64,000 nucleotides of DNA from Inia geoffrensis (Eukaryota > Chordata > Mammalia > Artiodactyla > Iniidae): positions 46,347,090 through 46,411,089 of the forward strand of contig CM070908.1 in assembly GCA_036417435.1 (NCBI GenBank), in the 5' to 3' direction. Positions 60,628-64,000 of the stretch are shown here, one piece after another; position 1 is the stretch's first letter, and each line of letters begins with the position of its first letter. Position numbers and translations under genes: made by a program. Below the pieces are notes generated by a model. It saw nothing but the letters and a program-made list of their open reading frames with translations, had not been told where the DNA came from and did no database searches.

Positions 60628-61140
60628 TTTGCTTATCTTACTGTGTTTGGGGTCTCCTTTTTGCAGTCTGCAGGTTCATAGTTCCCATTATTTTTGGTGT
60701 CTGTCCCCAGTGGCTAAGGTTAGTTTAGTGGGTTGTGTAGGCTTCCTGTTGGAGGGGTTTAGTGCCTGTGTTCTGGTGGATGAGGCTGGATTTTGTCTTT
60801 CTGGTGGGCAGGTTCATGTCTGATTGTGTGTTTTGGGGTGTCTATGGACTTATTATGATTTTAGGCAGCCTCTCTTCTAATGGCTGGGGTGTGTTCCTGT
60901 CTTGCTGGTTGTTTGGCGTAGGATGTTCAGAACTGTAGCTTGCTCATCATTGAGTGAAGCTGGGTGCTGGTGTTGAGATGGAGATCTCTGGGAGATTTTC
61001 GCTGTTTGACATTATGTGGAGCTGGGAGGTCTCTTGTGGACCAATGTCCTGAAGTTGGCTCTCCCACCTCAGAGGCACAGCCCTGCCTCCTGGCTGTAGC
61101 ACCAAGAGCCTTTCAACCACACGGCTCAGAATAAAAGGGA

Positions 61141-61232
61141 GAAAAAGTAGAAAGAAAGAATTAGTAGCAGTAGAAAGAAAGGTGGGAGAGAGGGAGGGAG
61201 GAAGGAAGGAAGGAAGGAGGGAAGGAAGGAAT
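61141..61232 (+). repeat. Purine tract in L1-12 5' UTR
   Basis: About 90 bp of gaaa, gggagggag and ggaaggaagg units, interrupted by attagtagcagtag. Confidence 0.88.
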
Positions 61233-62235
61233 AAAATAAAGAAGATAAATTAAAATAAAATAAAGATAAATATAATAAAGTTATTAAAATAAAATTATTA
61301 AGAGAAAAAAATTTTTTTAATTAAAATACTGATGGATAGAGCTCTCGGACAAATGGTGGAAGCAAAGCTATACAGACAAAATCTCACATGGAAGCATATA
61401 CATACACACTCACAAAAATAGGAAAAGGGGAAAAAAATAATAGATCTTCCTCTCAAAGTCCACCTCCATAATTTGGGATGATTCATTGTCTATTCATGTA
61501 TTCCACAGATGCAGGGTACATCATGTTGATTGTGGAGATTTAATCTGCTGCTTCTGAGAGAGATTGCTGGGAGGCTGCTGGGAGAGATTTCCCTTTTGCT
61601 TCTTTGTTCTCACAGCTCCCAGGGACTCAGCTTTGGATTTGGCCCTGCCCCTGTGTGTAGGTCTCCGCCGGAGGGTGTCTGTTCTTCGCTCAGACAGAAA
61701 AGGATTAAAGGAGCAGCTGATTCAGGGGCTCTGGCTCACTAAGGCCATGGAGAGGGAGGGGCACAGAGTGCAGGGTGAGCCTGCAGCAGCAGAAGTTGGT
61801 ATGACATTGCACCAGCCTGAGGCGTGCCGTGCATTCCCCCGGGGGAGTTGGCCCTGGATCACGGGACCCTGGCAGTGGTGGGCTGCACAGGCTCCCCGGA
61901 AGCAGGATGTCGATAGTGACCTGTTCTCACACACAGGCTTCTTGGCGGCAGCAGCAGCCTTAGCATCTCATGCCCGTCTCTGGTGTCCCCGCTTTTAGCC
62001 GTGGCTCGTGCCCGCCTCTGGAGTTCCTTTAAGCAGCGTTCTTAATCCCCTCTCCTCATGCACCAGGAAACAAAGAGGGAAGAAAAAGTCTCTTGCCTCT
62101 TTGGCAGGTCCAGACTTTTCCCCGGACTCCCTCCCGGCCAGCCGTGGCACACTAACCCCCTGCATCCTGTGTTCATGCCACCAACCCCAGTCCTCTCCCT
62201 GTGCTCTGACCGAAGCCCGAGCCTCAGCTCCCAGA

Positions 62236-62255
62236 CCCACCCACCCCCCACCCCC
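62236..62255 (-). other. G-quadruplex-type motif in L1-12 5' UTR
   Basis: The + strand has C runs of 3, 3, 6 and 5 separated by single A, so the minus (L1 sense) strand has four G runs with 1-nt loops. Folding is inferred, not shown. Confidence 0.72.
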
Positions 62256-63427
62256 GGCGGGGAGAGCAGACAAGCTTCTCGGGCTGGTGAGTGCTGGTCA
62301 GGACTGATCCTCTGGGCGGGAATCTATCCACTTTGTCCCCCACACCCCTGTTGCTGTGTTCTCCTCCGCGGCTCTGAAGTTTTCCCTCTCCACCACCCAC
62401 AGTCTCTGCCCATGAAGGGGCTTCCTAGTGTGTGAAAACCTTTCCTCCTTCACAGCTCCCTCCCACTGGCGCAGGTCCCGTCCCTATCCTTTTGTCTCTG
62501 TTTATTCTTTTTTCTTTTGCCTTACCCAGGTACGTGGGGGTTTCTTGCCTTTTGGGAGATCTGAGGTCTTCTGCCAGCGTTCAGTAGGTGTTCTGTAGGA
62601 GTTGTTTCATGTGTAGATGTATTTCTGGTGTATCTGTGGAGAGGAAGGTGATCTCCATGTCTTACTCTTCTGCCATCTTCCTGGAAGCCCCCCCTTTCAT
62701 CACTTTAAATATGTCCTGCCACTCCCTTCTGGATTTCAGAGTTGCTGCTGAAAGGTCAGCTGTTAACCTGATGGGTATTCCCTTGTAGGTTATTTATTGC
62801 TTTTCCCTTGCTGCTTTTATTATGTTTTCTTTGTATTTAATTTTTGATAGTTTGATTATTATGTGTCTTGTTATGTTTCTCCTTGGATTTATCCTGTCTG
62901 GGACTCTCTGCACTTCCTGGACTTGATTGACTATTTCCTTTCCCATAATAGGGAAGTTTTCAACTATAATCTCTTCAAGTATTTTCTCAGACCCTTTCCT
63001 TTTTCTGGGACCCCTATAATTCGAATGTTGGTGCGTTTAATGTTGTCCCAGAGGTCTCTGAGACTGTCCTCAATTCTTTTCATTCTTTTTTATTTATTCT
63101 GCCCTGCTGTAGTTATTTCCACTAGTTTATCTTCCAGGTCACTTATCCCTTCTTCTGTCTCAGTTATTCTGCTATTGATTACTTATAGAGAATTTTTAAT
63201 TTCATTTATTGTGTTGTTCATCATCGTTTGTTTGCTCTTTATTTCTTTTAGCTCCTTGTTAAAGGTTTCTTGTATTTTCTCCATTCTATTTCTGAGATTT
63301 AAGATTATCTTTACTATCATTACTCTGAATTATTTGTCAGGTAGACTGCCTATTTCCTCTTCATTTGTTTGGTGTGGTGAGTTTTACCCTGCTCCTTCAT
63401 CTGCTGTGTGTTTTTCTGTCTTCTCAT

Positions 63428-63916
63428 TTTGCTTAACTAGCAGTATTTAGGGTCTCCTTTCTGTAGGCTGCACGTTCATAATTCCCATTGTTTTTGGTGT
63501 CTGCCCCCAGTGGGTATGGTTGTTTCAGTGGTTGTGTTTGATTACTGCTCCAGGGGACTGGTACCTGTGTTCTGGTGGATGAGGCTGCATCTTGTCTTTG
63601 TGGTGTGCAGGACCATGTCCAGTGGTGTGTTTTAGGCTGTCTGTGAACTTATTATGATTTTACTCAGCCACGCTGCTAATGGGTTGTGTTCCTGTCTTGC
63701 TAGTTGTTTGACATAGGGTGTCCAGCACTGTAGCTTACTGGTCATTGAGTGAGCCTGGTCTTAGCTTTGAGAATGGGATCTCTTAGAGAGTTTTTGCCAT
63801 TTGATATTATGTGGTGCCGGGAGGTCTCTGGTGGACCAATGTCCTCAACTCGGCTCTGCCACCTCAGAGGCGTGGGCCTTACACCCGGATGGGGAACCAA
63901 GACTCTGCCTGCCACC
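63428..63916 (-). promoter_or_regulatory. L1-11 proximal 5' UTR fragment
   Basis: Follows the same text as the ORF1-proximal 5' UTR of L1-10 and L1-12 (cctgtcttgctagttgtttg, gtgtccagcactgtagctta). It is truncated before the purine tract. Confidence 0.75.
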
Positions 63917-64000
63917 TGGCAGGTCTTCCTAAAGCCAGGCCACCTGCAGCAGCCTGACCAATGGAATATTCAAATTGGAAATGTTGCCTTAGCACTGGGT
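63917..64000. other. Right-edge sequence of unknown origin
   Basis: Not L1. Positions 63922-63953 match 20043-20074 at 29 of 32 bases, so it probably belongs to a dispersed repeat. The window ends before this can be resolved. Confidence 0.45.

Larger units (their letters stand above)
55503..62691 (-). mobile_element. L1-12: full-length L1 nested in L1-11
   Basis: Runs from poly(T) (55503-55510) through the 3' UTR, ORF2, ORF1 and 5' UTR to a tip with ctgccatctt (62670-62679) and cctggaagccccc. The length is 7.19 kb. A perfect 16 bp target-site duplication, ccctttcatcacttta, is at 55487-55502 and 62692-62707. It is younger than L1-11. ORF2 is in few pieces, but both enzymatic domains carry damage. 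Confidence 0.96.
60628..62691 (-). promoter_or_regulatory. L1-12 5' UTR
   Basis: About 2.06 kb, without the tandem duplications of L1-8 and L1-10. It has a purine tract at about 61141-61232. The minus strand carries a G-rich run opposite 62236-62255. The YY1-like tip has changed to AAGATGGCAG. Confidence 0.76.
55340..63427 (-). pseudogene. L1-11 ORF1, split by insertion of L1-12
   Basis: The C-terminal part is at 55340-55502 and the N-terminal part at 62692-63427, with its expected ATG at 63425-63427. The 7.2 kb L1-12 lies between them. Joining the flanks restores the normal ORF1 antisense text (ctttcatcactttaaatatg), which shows the insertion point directly. Confidence 0.9.
51135..63916 (-). 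mobile_element. L1-11: L1 split by L1-12
   Basis: Made of 51135-55502 (poly(T), 3' UTR, ORF2 and the ORF1 C-terminus) and 62692-63916 (the rest of ORF1 and the proximal 5' UTR). It ends about 0.5 kb into the 5' UTR near gccacctggca, so it is 5' truncated. At its left it lies in the ancient L1M ORF2. The sequence to its right does not return to L1M ORF2, so the right target junction is unresolved. Confidence 0.88.

Noticed and set aside
1..64000. Prokaryotic operons, CRISPR arrays, phage or integrated viral genes
   Set aside because: Spaced identical repeats, Shine-Dalgarno spaced gene chains and viral protein motifs are all absent; all long frames are explained by L1.

Overview
This window reads as mammalian nuclear DNA that is almost entirely intergenic and dominated by LINE-1 (L1) retrotransposons. 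I find no host protein-coding gene, no functional RNA gene and no CRISPR or prokaryotic feature. The organism is a cetartiodactyl, most likely a cetacean. It has three tRNA-derived SINEs of the CHR type (head resembling gggcttccctggtgg, tail of aaataaataaa). Its L1 copies share a characteristic 3' UTR (aacatctttattggagtata on the + strand) and a long 5' UTR that begins with an AAGATGG motif. Roughly three quarters of the bases are L1-derived. Names L1-1 to L1-12 below are local labels, not database names.

Layout. 1-3.5 kb: an older L1 on the minus strand (L1-1) carrying a SINE. 4.2-4.5 kb: a short L1 3' end (+). 4.6-6.9 kb: mostly unique sequence with an ancient MIR and a second SINE. 6.9-9.6 kb: a + strand ORF2 piece fused head-on to a minus-strand L1 5' UTR. 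9.6-12.7 kb: unique sequence with one ancient repeat. 12.7-19.9 kb: near-full-length L1-5 (-). 19.9-22.5 kb: unique. 22.5-24.0 kb: L1-6 with a 5' inversion of the twin-priming type. 24.2-25.0 kb: ancient repeat and a MIR. 25.0-25.7 kb: truncated L1-7 (-). 25.8-33.5 kb: full-length L1-8 (-) with a tandem duplication in its 5' UTR. 33.5-39.2 kb: unique sequence, a SINE and an L1 3' end inserted in an ancient repeat.

39.2-63.9 kb is a stack of nested insertions. An ancient L1M-type element on the + strand (ORF1 remnant at 40.2-41.15 kb, endonuclease remnant at 49.9-51.1 kb) was split by a roughly 0.7 kb sequence I cannot identify. Full-length L1-10 (41.7-49.3 kb) then landed inside that sequence. 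The same old element was entered at 51.1 kb by L1-11, whose ORF1 was later split by full-length L1-12 (55.5-62.7 kb). Perfect target-site duplications of 14 and 16 bp date these last events relative to their hosts.

Every L1 ORF1 and ORF2 here is broken by frameshifts or stops, so no copy looks able to move. The points most worth checking are two different tandem duplications inside L1 5' UTRs, both bounded by the same purine tract, the unidentified 0.7 kb insert, and a short sequence shared by the flanks at 20.04 and 63.92 kb. I did not find a novel system in the sense of a new gene set.
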